Positions 10,426 to 20,831 of a stretch of DNA of 64,000 nucleotides are shown piece by piece. The notes under the pieces were generated by a model that was not told where the DNA came from, did not search any database, and saw only the letters and a program-made list of their open reading frames with translations. Source of the DNA: Melastoma dodecandrum. Its lineage: Eukaryota; Streptophyta; Magnoliopsida; Myrtales; Melastomataceae. Position 1 is the first letter of the stretch; each line of letters begins with the position of its first letter. Location: contig JARUPY010000465.1 of NCBI GenBank assembly GCA_029817715.1, positions 744,001 through 808,000 on the forward strand, read 5' to 3'. A program made the position numbers and the translations under genes.

Positions 10426-11041
10426 AAACTCTCTTTACTGGTGCCGAAGTTATGTTCGGTTGGCGGATAGCCACAGAGGCCACAGCTCTGTACCACCCAC
10501 AAATTTTCTAATCCTTTACAACCTGGGATTGATACCCTCCCTGGTCCCAGATTCGACTAACAAATTGGACCATCATTCAGTTCCAATGCTGTTGAATCTG
10601 TCTTTCGAGTCATTTACTATTACTGCATTAACTTTGACAACATGCCAGGAGTTGTAAAGTTGTTCTCGGGTCAGCTGCAGAACCTCGCCGTGCTTCAGTT
10701 GAATATTGTAATGTCCTGCACATTGTAATGTCCTGCACCCAACTTGGTGTAGAATCACAAAACCATGGACTGGTATAAGGTAAGGTAACCTTACAAGCCC
10801 TTTGAATTCAGGGATAAGTTGTCGATTCATTTGTCCATCCTATCTTTTTGTTTGAATACCAGGTTGAAAGACATCACCACAATCGTTCATCCTTCCATCT
10901 AAGGCTAGGAGCTATGACGGCGAATATCATATTAGTTGTGAAGTGCATCCAAGCAATAGAGATCAAATATCAGTCATCAAAAGATGAACAAACAACTATT
11001 TCATTGTTTAGAATCTACAAAACTTGTATTTTTACAAATTT

Positions 11042-11479
11042 TCAGCTACATACAGATATTTTTCGGCACGCTGGTGCCATATCAGCAGAAATATAGTTAC
11101 TACATCTTACAAATGACAGCAACAAAGCCTTCTCCTGTTCCAAGGCCAAGCCGCGTCTAATCATCGACATTAGATACTCCATGGATGCTGCGTCCAGTGG
11201 AAGTACAATAGGCCCTTCAACTGGTATCCCAAAGTCGTCTTCTGCTATGGCTAAGAGTTCTCTGATGACTCCCTTGGAAAGATACGACAGAGGAACCTCG
11301 AATCGTGTGCCATCGGTGGAATAAACTGTGAAATGACCCTTTCGGGCAACTGGGGATTCCTCAGTGTAGCCCGCTTCTTTCTTGCTTCTTGTCCTGGCAA
11401 AGGTGATCCTTTTCCTTCCAATCGCAGCTACCATCTTCCACTTCCGGGCCAACTGTAAGAGCGTTGTGCTGCTTATCAT
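11042..11479 (-). CDS. SAUR family protein, array copy 4
   Basis: Intronless, 145 residues. It starts MISSTTLLQLARKWKM, so the usual SKK is STT here. The core is RKGHFTVYSTDGTRFEVPLS, then KGVIRELLAIAEDDFGIP and MEYLMSMIRRGL. It ends KISVCS. A GAGACA (TGTCTC on the plus strand, near 11500-11505) lies just upstream of the ATG, which matches the core auxin response element but falls in the probable 5' leader. Confidence 0.92.
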   Translation of the reverse strand: MISSTTLLQLARKWKMVAAIGRKRITFARTRSKKEAGYTEESPVARKGHFTVYSTDGTRFEVPLSYLSKGVIRELLAIAEDDFGIPVEGPIVLPLDAASMEYLMSMIRRGLALEQEKALLLSFVRCSNYISADMAPACRKISVCS

Positions 11480-11575
11480 CTTTTCTTACTCTCAGACAAT
11501 GTCTCTTGAGAAGATAACTGAAATGTGTCTGAAGGCTTAAGTTTCTGGATGTGGTCGAGGAGTCCTCTATGGTTG

Positions 11576-11622
11576 AATTATATAATGGGAGAACCATCTG
11601 ACCCATGTGCCAATGTTCAGCA
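11576..11622 (-). promoter_or_regulatory. SAUR promoter block (copy 4)
   Basis: TATATAA at about 11579-11586 is followed closely by CACATGGG at about 11601-11609. The spacing between the two is shorter than in other copies. Confidence 0.6.
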
Positions 11623-12394
11623 AGGGTTCCTCCTGGAGCCCACACCAGGTTCGGCAGGCAGGTAGCATCAGAGGCAATTAGCCATCTCCCCACGGAAATC
11701 TTCTGGTGCTGGAAATCCCGGTCTTATTCAAATCAGGCCGAGGCAGACCCTGCATTTGCCTACCTGATGGGACCTCATTCACATGGGGGAGGACAGGACA
11801 GGACGATATCGACTCCAAGCGATTCAACTAATCAAGATGTTAACAATCTCAGTCTTTCACGTTCATTGCAGCAGATAGCTAGAATGACCATCGCTCTGAA
11901 TAAGCACATGCTCCCGTTTTCTTTTACGATCTCATTGATCGATTGATTATATCTATGACCCTCAATCCTATCATAATTTCATTCATAATCTCAGAATACA
12001 TGAGATGGGGACTTCTCCGGACACTTCCTCCATCCGGGGATGCAAACATCCTTGCTTGAAGGATTTCTTTTCGCGACTGATTTGGCCGAGTTTAGTAGTT
12101 TCTCAAAGGGAAGCATCACTTCTTGTGAAGTGTCCGAACAACTGTTCCGGCAAGGAGATCATGCGCCTTGTCAGAGGCAGAGATCAGCCTAGCATATAGT
12201 CATGAAGCTCAATGATGATGGAACTCAGTTGTTTTTCCATGATCAATAACACGATTTAATTGTTAATGAAAGGTTTTTTTCCTTCAGATGTGAAGTCTTT
12301 CGAAACTCGCATGAGAAGTTTAAATTTTGAATAAATCTTTGCCTAAACCAGTATACGAAATCTATGAAGCTCCCAAACTATTACAGTTCACTGG

Positions 12395-12832
12395 CTACAT
12401 ACATGTAATCTGTGGACAGGTTCGTGCCTTGTCCACCATAAAATAGCTTCTGCTACATCTAGTAAATGATGCCAACAAGGCCTTCTCCTGTTCCAAACCT
12501 AAACCTCGTCTAATCATCAACATCATGTACTCCATGGACAACGAATCCACAGGAAGTACGATCGGCCCTTCTCCCGGGATCCCGAATTCTTTTTCTGCAA
12601 TTGTGAAGAGTTCCCTGATGACTCCACTTGTGAGATATGACAGGGGAACCTCAAATCTTCTGTTGTCAGTTGTGTAGACAGCAAAATGACCCTTTCTAAC
12701 AACCGATGTTTCATTTGAATCGCTCGAACTTTTCTTGCTGCTAGCCCTCCGGAACGAGATCCTTTTCCTTCGGATTGCTGCCACCATCTGCCACCTCCTG
12801 GCCAATGATAGGAACTTCTTGCTGCTTATCAT
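12395..12832 (-). CDS. SAUR family protein, array copy 5
   Basis: Intronless, 145 residues. MISSKKFLSLARRWQM precedes RKGHFAVYTTDNRRFEVPLS, TSGVIRELFTIAEKEFGIPG and MEYMMLMIRRGLG. It ends CPQITCM. Very similar to copy 3 over the core and C-terminus, suggesting these two derive from a relatively recent duplication. Confidence 0.92.
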   Translation of the reverse strand: MISSKKFLSLARRWQMVAAIRRKRISFRRASSKKSSSDSNETSVVRKGHFAVYTTDNRRFEVPLSYLTSGVIRELFTIAEKEFGIPGEGPIVLPVDSLSMEYMMLMIRRGLGLEQEKALLASFTRCSRSYFMVDKARTCPQITCM

Positions 12833-12928
12833 CTTTTCTTACTCTTGACAACTCTTTAGAAATGAGAGCGAATGCTTACACGAAGGCGTCTGGTTTTGGG
12901 ATGAGATGAATAATTCACCTTTCAGTTG

Positions 12929-13022
12929 AGTTATATAATGGACGAGGAAGGACATTTCCATTTTCGTGGGTCTCCCAAGTGAATGCAGGATAGGCTTGCC
13001 CATGTGCTAATGTTTAGGAAAC
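12929..13022 (-). promoter_or_regulatory. SAUR promoter block (copy 5)
   Basis: TATATAA at 12932-12939 lies about 100 bases from the ATG. The block TTTCCTAAACATTAGCACAT (minus strand) lies at about 13003-13022, giving the fullest version of the array consensus. Confidence 0.7.
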
Positions 13023-13746
13023 ACTAATAATGGTGTCGATGTTCTGTTCGGTTGGTGGATAACTGCGCAGGCCATAGTTCTCCACCATCCACAAATTCTA
13101 TCACCCTTAACAATCTGGTTTTTCCAGTTCAGGCCTCCCCCATATCCGTATTCGAGCACCTGATGGGATCTAGTTCACATTGGGGTGGGCCAATATCTGC
13201 CTAGAGTCATTAAACTTAAAACACTGTGGACATGTATTCCGAGACATTGCATGTGTCTCCAATTATAACCATGTCTAGAGGTGAAAAGTCGTTCTTTGGC
13301 TAAGTGTTATAACGTGGATGCCCTGATTAACTGCAGAACCAGAAACCATGTATTTGTGACTCTGAAGCCTTTTCAACACCGCATAATTGCCCATCGTCAT
13401 TTATGAGTTCGATCTGTCCTTTCTTTTGGTCGAAACCAGGTTGCAAGACTCATTTGCAAAGGACAACTTCAGTAAAAGACTACAAAAATTCAATCTACTG
13501 AAATAGCTTATGCTGTTGGTTTTTTCTTGACACAATTTAACCGCAGGTCCTTTGTCAAAATATGCTAATCGTTCATCCTTTTATCCCGGGTTCAGATTTG
13601 TGACTGAGGAATATCGTTTGTGTTGCGTAGTACTTTAGTTTCGAGCGTTTGAGCTAAACTTGTTCATCCAATCAATATTAGTATGGCTAAACTTTAGTTT
13701 CGAATTTCATTGTATAATCTACAAGACTTTGTACAGCTACATATTC

Positions 13747-14181
13747 TCAGCTACATACATATATTTGTCGGCTTGCCGGTGTTACATCGGCAAAAAGATT
13801 GTTACTACATCTAGCCAATGATATTAACAAGGACTTCTGCTCCAAGGCCAAGCCGCGTCTAATCATCGACATCACATACTCCATGGATGACGCATCTAGA
13901 GGAAGTACAATAGGCCCTTCTCCGGGGATCCCAAAATCCTCTTCTGCTATGGTGAAAAGTTCTCTTATGACTACATTTTTGAGATACTGCAGCGGAACTT
14001 CAAATCGTCCACCATCAGTGGTGTAGACTGCAAAATGACCCTTTCGGGCAACTGGAGCTTCCTCCATGTGGCCCAAACCTTTCTTGCTACTTATCCTACC
14101 GAGGGAGATTCTTTTCCTCCTGATGGCCACCTTCATCTGCCACTTCTGGGCCAATTGCAGGAGTTTCTTGCTGCTTATCAT
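13747..14181 (-). CDS. SAUR family protein, array copy 6
   Basis: Intronless, 144 residues. MISSKKLLQLAQKWQM is followed by RKGHFAVYTTDGGRFEVPLQ, NVVIRELFTIAEEDFGIPG and MEYVMSMIRRGL. It ends QIYVCS. One residue shorter than its neighbours after LALEQ, where the usual EK pair is reduced. Confidence 0.92.
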   Translation of the reverse strand: MISSKKLLQLAQKWQMKVAIRRKRISLGRISSKKGLGHMEEAPVARKGHFAVYTTDGGRFEVPLQYLKNVVIRELFTIAEEDFGIPGEGPIVLPLDASSMEYVMSMIRRGLALEQKSLLISLARCSNNLFADVTPASRQIYVCS

Positions 14182-14273
14182 CTTATCTTACGCTTGAAAA
14201 CTTTCGTGAAGATAGCTCAAATGTGTCTGAAGGCTTTGATTTTCGGATGAGGAGAAGAATTTTATCAGCTCTG

Positions 14274-14366
14274 AGTTATATAATGGAGAAGATATTGTGT
14301 AACTTGGTTTTGTGGGTCTTCCTTCTTATTGCCAAACACGCCTACCCATGTGCCAATGTTCAGGAA
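14274..14366 (-). promoter_or_regulatory. SAUR promoter block (copy 6)
   Basis: TATATAA at about 14277-14284 and CACATGGG at about 14344-14352 repeat the array arrangement. Confidence 0.65.
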
Positions 14367-15243
14367 AACTTTCATGTTCTGTGGCGATGTTTGTTCGGTG
14401 GGCAGATAGCAGCGCAGTCAATGGCGCTCTCCACCGCAGATGTATATGCAATCCTTGAAAAGATAGAACCCCACCATCTAACACCCAATCAATCATCCTA
14501 TCATTTTAAGTCACTGAATGCGATTTTCTCCGGCCCTATCATGTCTAAAGCTTCAAAGTCATCCTTGATTAAGTAAAGGACTTTGCACAAGAATTAGTTC
14601 AGTTTATGCATGTGCTGATGTTTGAATTGTGTCTTCTTGTATCTTTCTCAAGATGGAATGCAACCACAAGCCCCTTGTGTCAGTAGTTCGAGAACGTTTC
14701 GATTGTTAGTCTAGTAATGGCCGGTTAATGTAACTCTGATTTTATTCTAAAATACCAGTGCTGCCAGTTTCGATGGCAGAAACCTGATTCAATAGATATC
14801 CAAAAGCTTAGAATCACAGACGAAATTTCCCTGACCCTGAGGTTTCTTGAGAAAATCACATGTTCCATGGGCATCCACGAACATATCCGTACAGAGAAGG
14901 ACTAGACAGTCATACAAAACTTTTTCGAGCTGTTGGAGCTAAAGTCTGGACTATTGAGCCCGTCATGGAGTCATTAGTGCCGATGATCAAACATGCAAAA
15001 GAGGGGAGCTATGGAAAATTTCGTTGAATCAGCGGTGAGAGTAATGAAAACATGGAACTGCAAAAGAAAATCCCAGAATGCAGATTGAAGCTACTGTGTT
15101 TGTGTCATTAGTTAGGATATCTTGAACAGTAACTTTCAGGTGTAAATTTATGAATCTGTAGGAATGGAAATTCTAACGTTATGAATGAAAATGCTAATTC
15201 AATGTATAATCACTGAGATTATGCTGTTGTTGTAATTTTTCAG

Positions 15244-15690
15244 CTACATACATGTATTGCTGGCCTTCCTGTGCCGTGCCGGTGACAAAATTACTACTAC
15301 ATCTAGCAAGTGACAATATCGATGCCTTCTCCATTTCTGATTCTAAGCCTCGTCTAAGCAACGACATTAAGCCACGGATGTGGCATCTGACGGAAGTACA
15401 ATAGGCCCGTCGCTTGTGATCCCAAACTTCTCTTCCTCAATCATGAAGAGGTCTCTGATGACTCTGTTGTCGAGATATGACACGGGAATCTCAAATCTTC
15501 TGTCATCCATAGAGTAAACAGCAAAATGACCCCTTTTGGTAGCCCACGCTTCGCTAGATTTTCCAGAACTTCTCCTGATGCTAATCCTGCCTAAGGAGAT
15601 CTTTTTCCCCCCAATCGCAGCCATCCTCTGCCACTTTGTGGCCAATTGTAGGAGCTTCTTCATGTTTATCATTTTTTCTGATTCAGACAA
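15244..15690 (-). pseudogene. SAUR array copy 7, frameshifted
   Basis: The first 107 residues are intact, from MSESEKMINMKKLLQLATKW through RRFEIPVSYL to VLPSDATSVA, then a stop at 15367. Directly after this, in another frame, the normal C-terminal helix continues as LMSLLRRGLESEMEKASIL and SLARCSSNF. A small deletion at the MEY position (where EYL is expected) therefore broke the gene. The last codons appear shifted once more before CM and TAG at 15244. A truncated 107-residue protein could still be made. Promoter elements (TACATAA near 15772, CACATGGG near 15810) are present. Confidence 0.8.
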
Positions 15691-15896
15691 CTCTTGAGAT
15701 GAGAACTAAAATGCACTCGAAGGATATAGTTTTCGGATGTAGATGAAGATTCTTCCCAGGTTAAGTTTTACATAATGGGCAAGCCAGTGTGGCCCTACTT
15801 ACTGGATGACCCATGTGACAATGTCTAGAATGTCAAGAAAAACGGGACCAACAAACCACTATGATCACAGATCTGAGAACAACCGTGAAGTAACAA

Positions 15897-15935
15897 CTAT
15901 TTCAACGAATGTAAAAGCTTCTTCTTGTTAATCAT
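15897..15935 (-). pseudogene. SAUR 5' stub (12 codons)
   Basis: The minus strand reads MINKKKLLHSLK then TAG, which matches the start of the array SAURs. No core or C-terminus follows. A TATATAA at about 15991-15998 and the CACATG block near 16060 lie upstream with normal order, so a promoter and start remain while the body of the gene has been deleted. Confidence 0.75.
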
Positions 15936-15988
15936 CCGGTCTTTACTAGGAGAACTCCTGAGTATAGAGAGGAATCCACATTTCAGTC

Positions 15989-16082
15989 GAGTTATATAAC
16001 GGAGGGGGAAGGACATTTTGGTTTTGTGAGTCTCCGTAGTAAATGCAGGACATGCTTGCCCATGTGCTAATGGTTAGGAAAC
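15989..16082 (-). promoter_or_regulatory. Orphan SAUR promoter block
   Basis: It contains TATATAAC near 15991-15998 and TTTCCTAACCATTAGCACAT near 16063-16082 (minus strand). It is nearly identical to the copy 5 promoter but drives only the 12-codon stub. Confidence 0.65.
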
Positions 16083-16795
16083 TCTCTTTGCTGGTGTTGA
16101 GGTTCTGTTCTGTTGACAGATGGCAGCAGAGGCCCTAGCGCTCTTCCATCCATAGAAATTCTGTACTCCTTGACGACCTGGTTTCTCCAGTTCAGGGCCT
16201 CCCAGCCCCCAGGTTTAAGTACTCAATGGGACCACATTCACGTTAGGACTGGCCAGTACCTGCCGCGAGTCATTCGACCCAAAACAGTAGAACTTATCTT
16301 TCTCATCGAATGTGATTGCTCTAATTATAGCATGTCTGGAGGTAAAAAAAAAATTCTTGGGTTGCCGGGGAATTTGGCTGCAGTATTGTAATGTCAACAT
16401 GACTTGCTGCAGAATCACGAAACAACGTACTTGTGGCTCCAAACATTTCAAACTCGGCATAAGTGCCTGTTTTCGATTCATAAGCCGGTCCTATTCTTAT
16501 CCGAAATCTGGTTGTAAGATGTTCTTGCAAAAGGTGGAGTAAAAGACTGTTCGGTTGTTACACAAAATTACAATACACTGCAACTCCTTGTGCTGTTGGA
16601 TTTCTGTCATCACAAGTCAATTGCAGGTGCTTTGTCGAAACAAGATAATTTTCATACTTTAGTGCAAGGGTTGGAGAAATGATTGGCAAACAACGTATAT
16701 GTCATGTAGTACTTGTGCATCCAATGGATAGAGATCGAATTTCAGCCACCAAGAAATGAAAAAAGTTCTAATTCACCGTATATGATCTACAAGAA

Positions 16796-17233
16796 TCAGC
16801 TACATACAGATACTTGTTGGCATGCCGGAGCCATATCGTCAAAAAGACTGTTACTACATCTAGCAAATGACAACAACAAGGTCTTCTCCTGTTCCCAGGC
16901 TAAGCCCCGTCTTATCATCGAAATAATGTATTCTAATGATGCTACATCTAGAGGGAGTACAATAGGCCCTTCTCCCGGGATCCCAAACTCCTCTTCTGCT
17001 AAGACGAAGAGTTCTCTGATGATTCCCTTAGCGAGATATGACAGAGGAACTTCCAATCGTTTCCCATCGTTAGTGTAGACAGTAAAATGGCCCTTTCGGG
17101 CAACTGATGCTTCCTCGGTACAGCCCGAACATTTCTTGCTACCCATCCTGCCTAAGGAGATCCTTTTCCTCGCGATCACTGCTGCCCTCTGCCACTTCCT
17201 AGCCAGTTGAAGGATCTTCTTGCTGCTTATCAT
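16796..17233 (-). CDS. SAUR family protein, array copy 8
   Basis: Intronless, 145 residues. MISSKKILQLARKWQR precedes RKGHFTVYTNDGKRLEVPLS, KGIIRELFVLAEEEFGIPG and LEYIISMIRRGL. It ends QVSVCS. Close to copies 4 and 6 in the C-terminal signature. The usual Phe of RFEVPL is Leu here. Confidence 0.92.
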   Translation of the reverse strand: MISSKKILQLARKWQRAAVIARKRISLGRMGSKKCSGCTEEASVARKGHFTVYTNDGKRLEVPLSYLAKGIIRELFVLAEEEFGIPGEGPIVLPLDVASLEYIISMIRRGLAWEQEKTLLLSFARCSNSLFDDMAPACQQVSVCS

Positions 17234-17315
17234 CTTGTCTCGTTCTTGACAACTCTTGGGAAGATAGCTGAAATGTGCTTGGACGATGGATGAAGTGAAG
17301 AATCCTCGCTGCTTG

Positions 17316-17410
17316 AGTTATATAATGGGGAAGAGCTTGAGTATTTTGGTTATGTCGTTCTTCCTTCTTAAAGCCAAACAGGCCTACCCATGTGCTAATG
17401 TTTAGGAAAA
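17316..17410 (-). promoter_or_regulatory. SAUR promoter block (copy 8)
   Basis: TATATAA at about 17318-17325 lies about 90 bases from the ATG, and TTTCCTAAACATTAGCACAT (minus strand) lies at about 17390-17409. Confidence 0.7.
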
Positions 17411-18225
17411 CTTCCACTTCTGCGGCTAAGCTTGTTGGGTGGGCAGGTGGCACGGGAGGTGAGTAGTGCTCTCTACCACAGATATATGCGATCCTTGAAA
17501 ACCTGGGGCTTGTGGGACAGACTGATTCAGGGACAACTGGTTTGCCTAACATGACGGGCCCTGGAGCCCCATGTCGAACACCAATCGAACATATCCTCTA
17601 AAATCGTTGAATGCATTGTCCTTGAATGAGTCGAAGATTTTGTACATGGATTAGTTGAGTAATCATGAGCTGGCGTTTGTGTTGTCTTATGGCATCATTC
17701 TGAGGATGGAACTGAAGAACAAGCCCCTTGTGCCATTAGTTGAAGGACGTGATAGGTCCCGACTAGCTACCTCCGAGTAAAATAGAATAACTATAGACCA
17801 CAGATCGGTTGTCATGAAATTCGGTGTTAGGGCTCTAACCACGAATGAAATCATGGAATCAGATGACATTCCCCCGAGGTCGACGTTCATGGTGTGACTG
17901 CTACTAAGTTATTGATCCTTGGACATCTGACGAACATATCTATACTAAAATTAAGACTGTCATCTGAGAATTCAAGCAAGGGTTCGGAATTACAGAGCCA
18001 AGGCCTGTTTACATTGTCTTGTCATGCGTTGTTATCGAAGAATGTAAGAGAGCAAAGCTCTGAACCAGCGACGACTGTAATGAAAACACGATCTGCAAAA
18101 CCGAATATCCATCTGCAGTCTGAACTTATTAAAAAAGAATTAAAATCCAAGTATCATAAACAAAATTTGATAGCTCAATGTACAATCTGCGAGACTCTGA
18201 ACTTGATAGAGACTCGTTTTTTCAG

Positions 18226-18502
18226 CTACAATCCAGTGCCATTTCAGCCAAGTGACAACAATGATGCCTTCTCAATTTCTGAAGCGAAGCCTCGTCTGAT
18301 CAACAAAATTAAGTTCTCTAACTCCTCTTCTGCAATCGTGAAGAGATCTGTGAACACGGGGATCTCAAATCTTCTGCCATCCGTAAACCGCAAAGTGACC
18401 CTTTTGGGCGACCAGCATTTCGTTTGAGTCCCCTGAACTCTTCTTGCTGCACGGCCATTTGCCAATTCCTGCCTTATTGTAAAGCTTTTTGGTGCTTATC
18501 AT
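18226..18502 (-). pseudogene. SAUR array copy 9, internally deleted
   Basis: The start MISTKKLYNK is recognisable at 18502. The frame then shifts and pieces of the core appear (VTLRFTDGRRFEIPV, then TDLFTIAEEELEN, then LILLIRRGFASEIEKASLL). The segments for LSYLSSGVIREL, the FGIP loop and the MEY strand are missing. Total length is only about 60% of an intact copy. Confidence 0.8.
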
Positions 18503-19691
18503 GTTTTTGCTCTAAACAAAAGAACAAAAATCGGTAGAAAGCTTTAGTTTCTGGGATGAGACGAAGAGTTCATTCAGGTAATAGCCAGCACAGTTTATAT
18601 TCATGGGGTCCTCCTCGTAGGCGCAGAACATGCTCGCCCATGTGCTGCTGTCCCAGGAGCTTTCTCGCTGGGGTCAGTGTGTTGTTCAGTGGGCCGATAG
18701 CATCAAATACCACGATTCTCTCCCTAGCAGTCTCACATCCCACATCAACGAAGCCATCATCACGACCTGAATCCACTACCTAACAGAAAATACAGATTGC
18801 CAAATGGGTGCCCCATCTGTGAAGACGAAACCAAAGGGCCCATTTGGCTGATTGTGTCGCACAACGCCCTGTCTGTGGTTCAAATGTCCACCAAGGTTAG
18901 GATGAACCCATCCAAATACTGAAACATCAGCTAGGACTACACGAGCCCTTCCCCTCTCACTGTCGGATCTCCAACAGCCACCGGAGGTGGAGTTTCCTAT
19001 CAATCATCCATAAGTGCAACCCCTGTCTCCTTTGCTTTAGTTTGCTGACAACGATCGTTTTCCATTATTATGCCGAGAACTCCCTTAGAAGGATAATGTT
19101 CGGATGCGGCGAATAGTTGGATCTGGTCAGACCCTTAGTTTTTGGATCCGTGGGGTCTCCTGCGAAACACAGAAAATGCTTGCACATGTACTAAAGTTCT
19201 TTCTCGCCGATGTCGATTTGTCAGGTGAACCAGCAAAAGGCCTGGCCCCTAGCAGTTCACCTACCACGCTGACGAACCAAGGGTACGATTGAGCGATCGC
19301 CACAGAACTCGGGCATGAGTCACGCCACCAAACAGCAGATGAAGCCGATAATAGGGACGTCCTATGACTCTCCCCCAACTTACTTTCGAATGAAAGGAAG
19401 CTTATCTCATCTACAACCTAAACTCTCTTTGATTTGAATATGGCATTCTCCTGAATGAAGTTGAGCATTCAATCAGGACCATTCTACAAAGCTATAGAAA
19501 GTTTGAACATCAATGTGAGAATTACAACAAGTTTAAGGATCAACTTCAGATTCCCGACAACGGGATCAAACCAAATATAAGGACAAGTAAACTGGTCGGA
19601 AGATCCCCACGCCGCCGCTTTTTGCCTTTCACTCACCCTATCATCTCGCCGCCACCGTCGGCTTCCTTCGCCTCCGCCGCTCCGCCAACCA
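18503..19691. other. Intergenic with two decayed SAUR promoter regions
   Basis: At 18540-18680 and again at 19085-19210 the sequence matches the upstream part of SAUR units (a GGGGTC(T)CC block, then CACATG near 18640 and CACATGT-like near 19183). The second has no coding sequence beside it. The right end contains the promoter of the homoserine kinase gene. Confidence 0.5.
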
Positions 19692-20831
19692 ATGGCTGCC
19701 ACCTCTTCCTACCAACCACACCACTTCCTTACTCCTTCATCGTCATCTTTCCCTAAACACTCCCCGGCCAAAGCCCTGCCTTTTGTCCTCCGCTCCGCCT
19801 CCTCCAAAACCCTAACCGGTGCCATCTCCATCTCCGACGCCCCCGAGCCTGAGCCAGTGTTCTCCTCCGTCAGGGCCTTCGCTCCCGCCACTGTTGCGAA
19901 CCTCGGCCCCGGGTTCGATTTCCTGGGCTGCGCCGTGGATGGACTTGGGGATTTCGTTACTGCTCGAGTGGATCCTTCAATCCCTCCCTCACACGTGTCG
20001 ATCTCGTCCATTACTTCACCTTACTCTGCTTCCCTTAACCTTACAAGAGACCCTCTCCATAACTGCGCCGGCATCGCTGCCCTCCATGTCATGAAGCTCC
20101 TCAATATCCGGTCCTTTGGGCTCTCCCTCTCACTCGTCAAGGGACTCCCACTTGGTTCGGGACTTGGATCATCTGCCGCATCAGCTGCCGCGGCTGCCAT
20201 TGCGGTCAATGAGCTCTTTGGCCGTGCTCTCTCCCAGCGAGAACTGGTCCTCGCGGCTCTGAAATCAGAGGAGAAAGTCTCGGGCTACCATGCCGATAAC
20301 GTCGGCCCTGCGATCATGGGTGGTTTCGTGCTGATCCGTAGCTACGAACCTCTGGAGTTGATGAGGTTGTCTTTTCCGGAGGGGAAAGACTTGTTTTTTG
20401 TGTTGGCGAGCCCAGAATTTGAGGCGCCCACAAAGAAGATGAGGGCAGCGTTGCCAAAGGAGGTGGGGATGGCGCACCACGTGTGGAACTGCAGCCAAGC
20501 AGGAGCGCTTGTGGCAGCAGTGATGGCTGGGGATGTTGAAGGGCTTGGGAGGGCGATGTCAGAGGATAAGATTGTGGAACCGAGACGGGCACCGTTGATA
20601 CCTGGGATGGAAGCTGTTAAGAGGGCTGCCATCGAGGGTGGAGCTTATGGTTGCACAATTAGCGGAGCAGGCCCAACAGCAGTCGCTGTCACGGACTCTG
20701 AAGAGAAGGGGAGGGTCATTGGAGAATGTATGGTGGAGGCTTTTCTCAAGGAAGGTGGATTGCGTGCAACCTCTGTTGTACAGAAGCTTGATAAGGTTGG
20801 TGCTAGGATGATTGATAGCAACCCGAGATGA
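19692..20831 (+). CDS. HSK: Homoserine kinase, plastid
   Basis: Intronless gene of 379 residues. It phosphorylates homoserine to O-phosphohomoserine, the branch metabolite for threonine and methionine synthesis in plastids. The first 55 or so residues are Ser/Pro/Ala-rich and low in acidic residues, as expected for a chloroplast transit peptide. GHMP-kinase motif 1 is PATVANLGPGFD (residues 65-76). The ATP-binding loop is LPLGSGLGSSAAS (152-164). The catalytic-region motif HADNVGPA is at 200-207 and the C-terminal glycine motif SGAGPTA at 324-330. Length and intronless structure match Arabidopsis HSK (DMR1). No lesion is seen. Confidence 0.96.
   Translation: MAATSSYQPHHFLTPSSSSFPKHSPAKALPFVLRSASSKTLTGAISISDAPEPEPVFSSVRAFAPATVANLGPGFDFLGCAVDGLGDFVTARVDPSIPPSHVSISSITSPYSASLNLTRDPLHNCAGIAALHVMKLLNIRSFGLSLSLVKGLPLGSGLGSSAASAAAAAIAVNELFGRALSQRELVLAALKSEEKVSGYHADNVGPAIMGGFVLIRSYEPLELMRLSFPEGKDLFFVLASPEFEAPTKKMRAALPKEVGMAHHVWNCSQAGALVAAVMAGDVEGLGRAMSEDKIVEPRRAPLIPGMEAVKRAAIEGGAYGCTISGAGPTAVAVTDSEEKGRVIGECMVEAFLKEGGLRATSVVQKLDKVGARMIDSNPR

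Larger units (their letters stand above)
6147..18700 (-). repeat. Tandem array of SAUR gene units (about 1.2-1.5 kb each)
   Basis: Start codons of successive minus-strand SAUR loci lie at 6566, 7409, 8801, 10241, 11479, 12832, 14181, 15690, 17233 and 18502. From 7409 on the spacing is 1.24-1.54 kb. Similarity is not limited to the ORFs. It reaches through the promoter block and several hundred bases further upstream, where stretches such as TTCTGTTCGGTTGG near 13055 and its relatives near 7615, 10450, 14390 and 16100 recur. All stretches between array genes in 7.4-18.2 kb are diverged copies of this non-coding part, and I see no other genes in them. Confidence 0.85.

Noticed and set aside
11605..11946. 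113-codon plus-strand open frame between SAUR copies
   Set aside because: It falls in the duplicated non-coding flank, and the equivalent position in other units is not open.
18776..19003. 75-codon minus-strand frame upstream of the SAUR array
   Set aside because: No protein family resemblance. It overlaps decayed SAUR promoter sequence.
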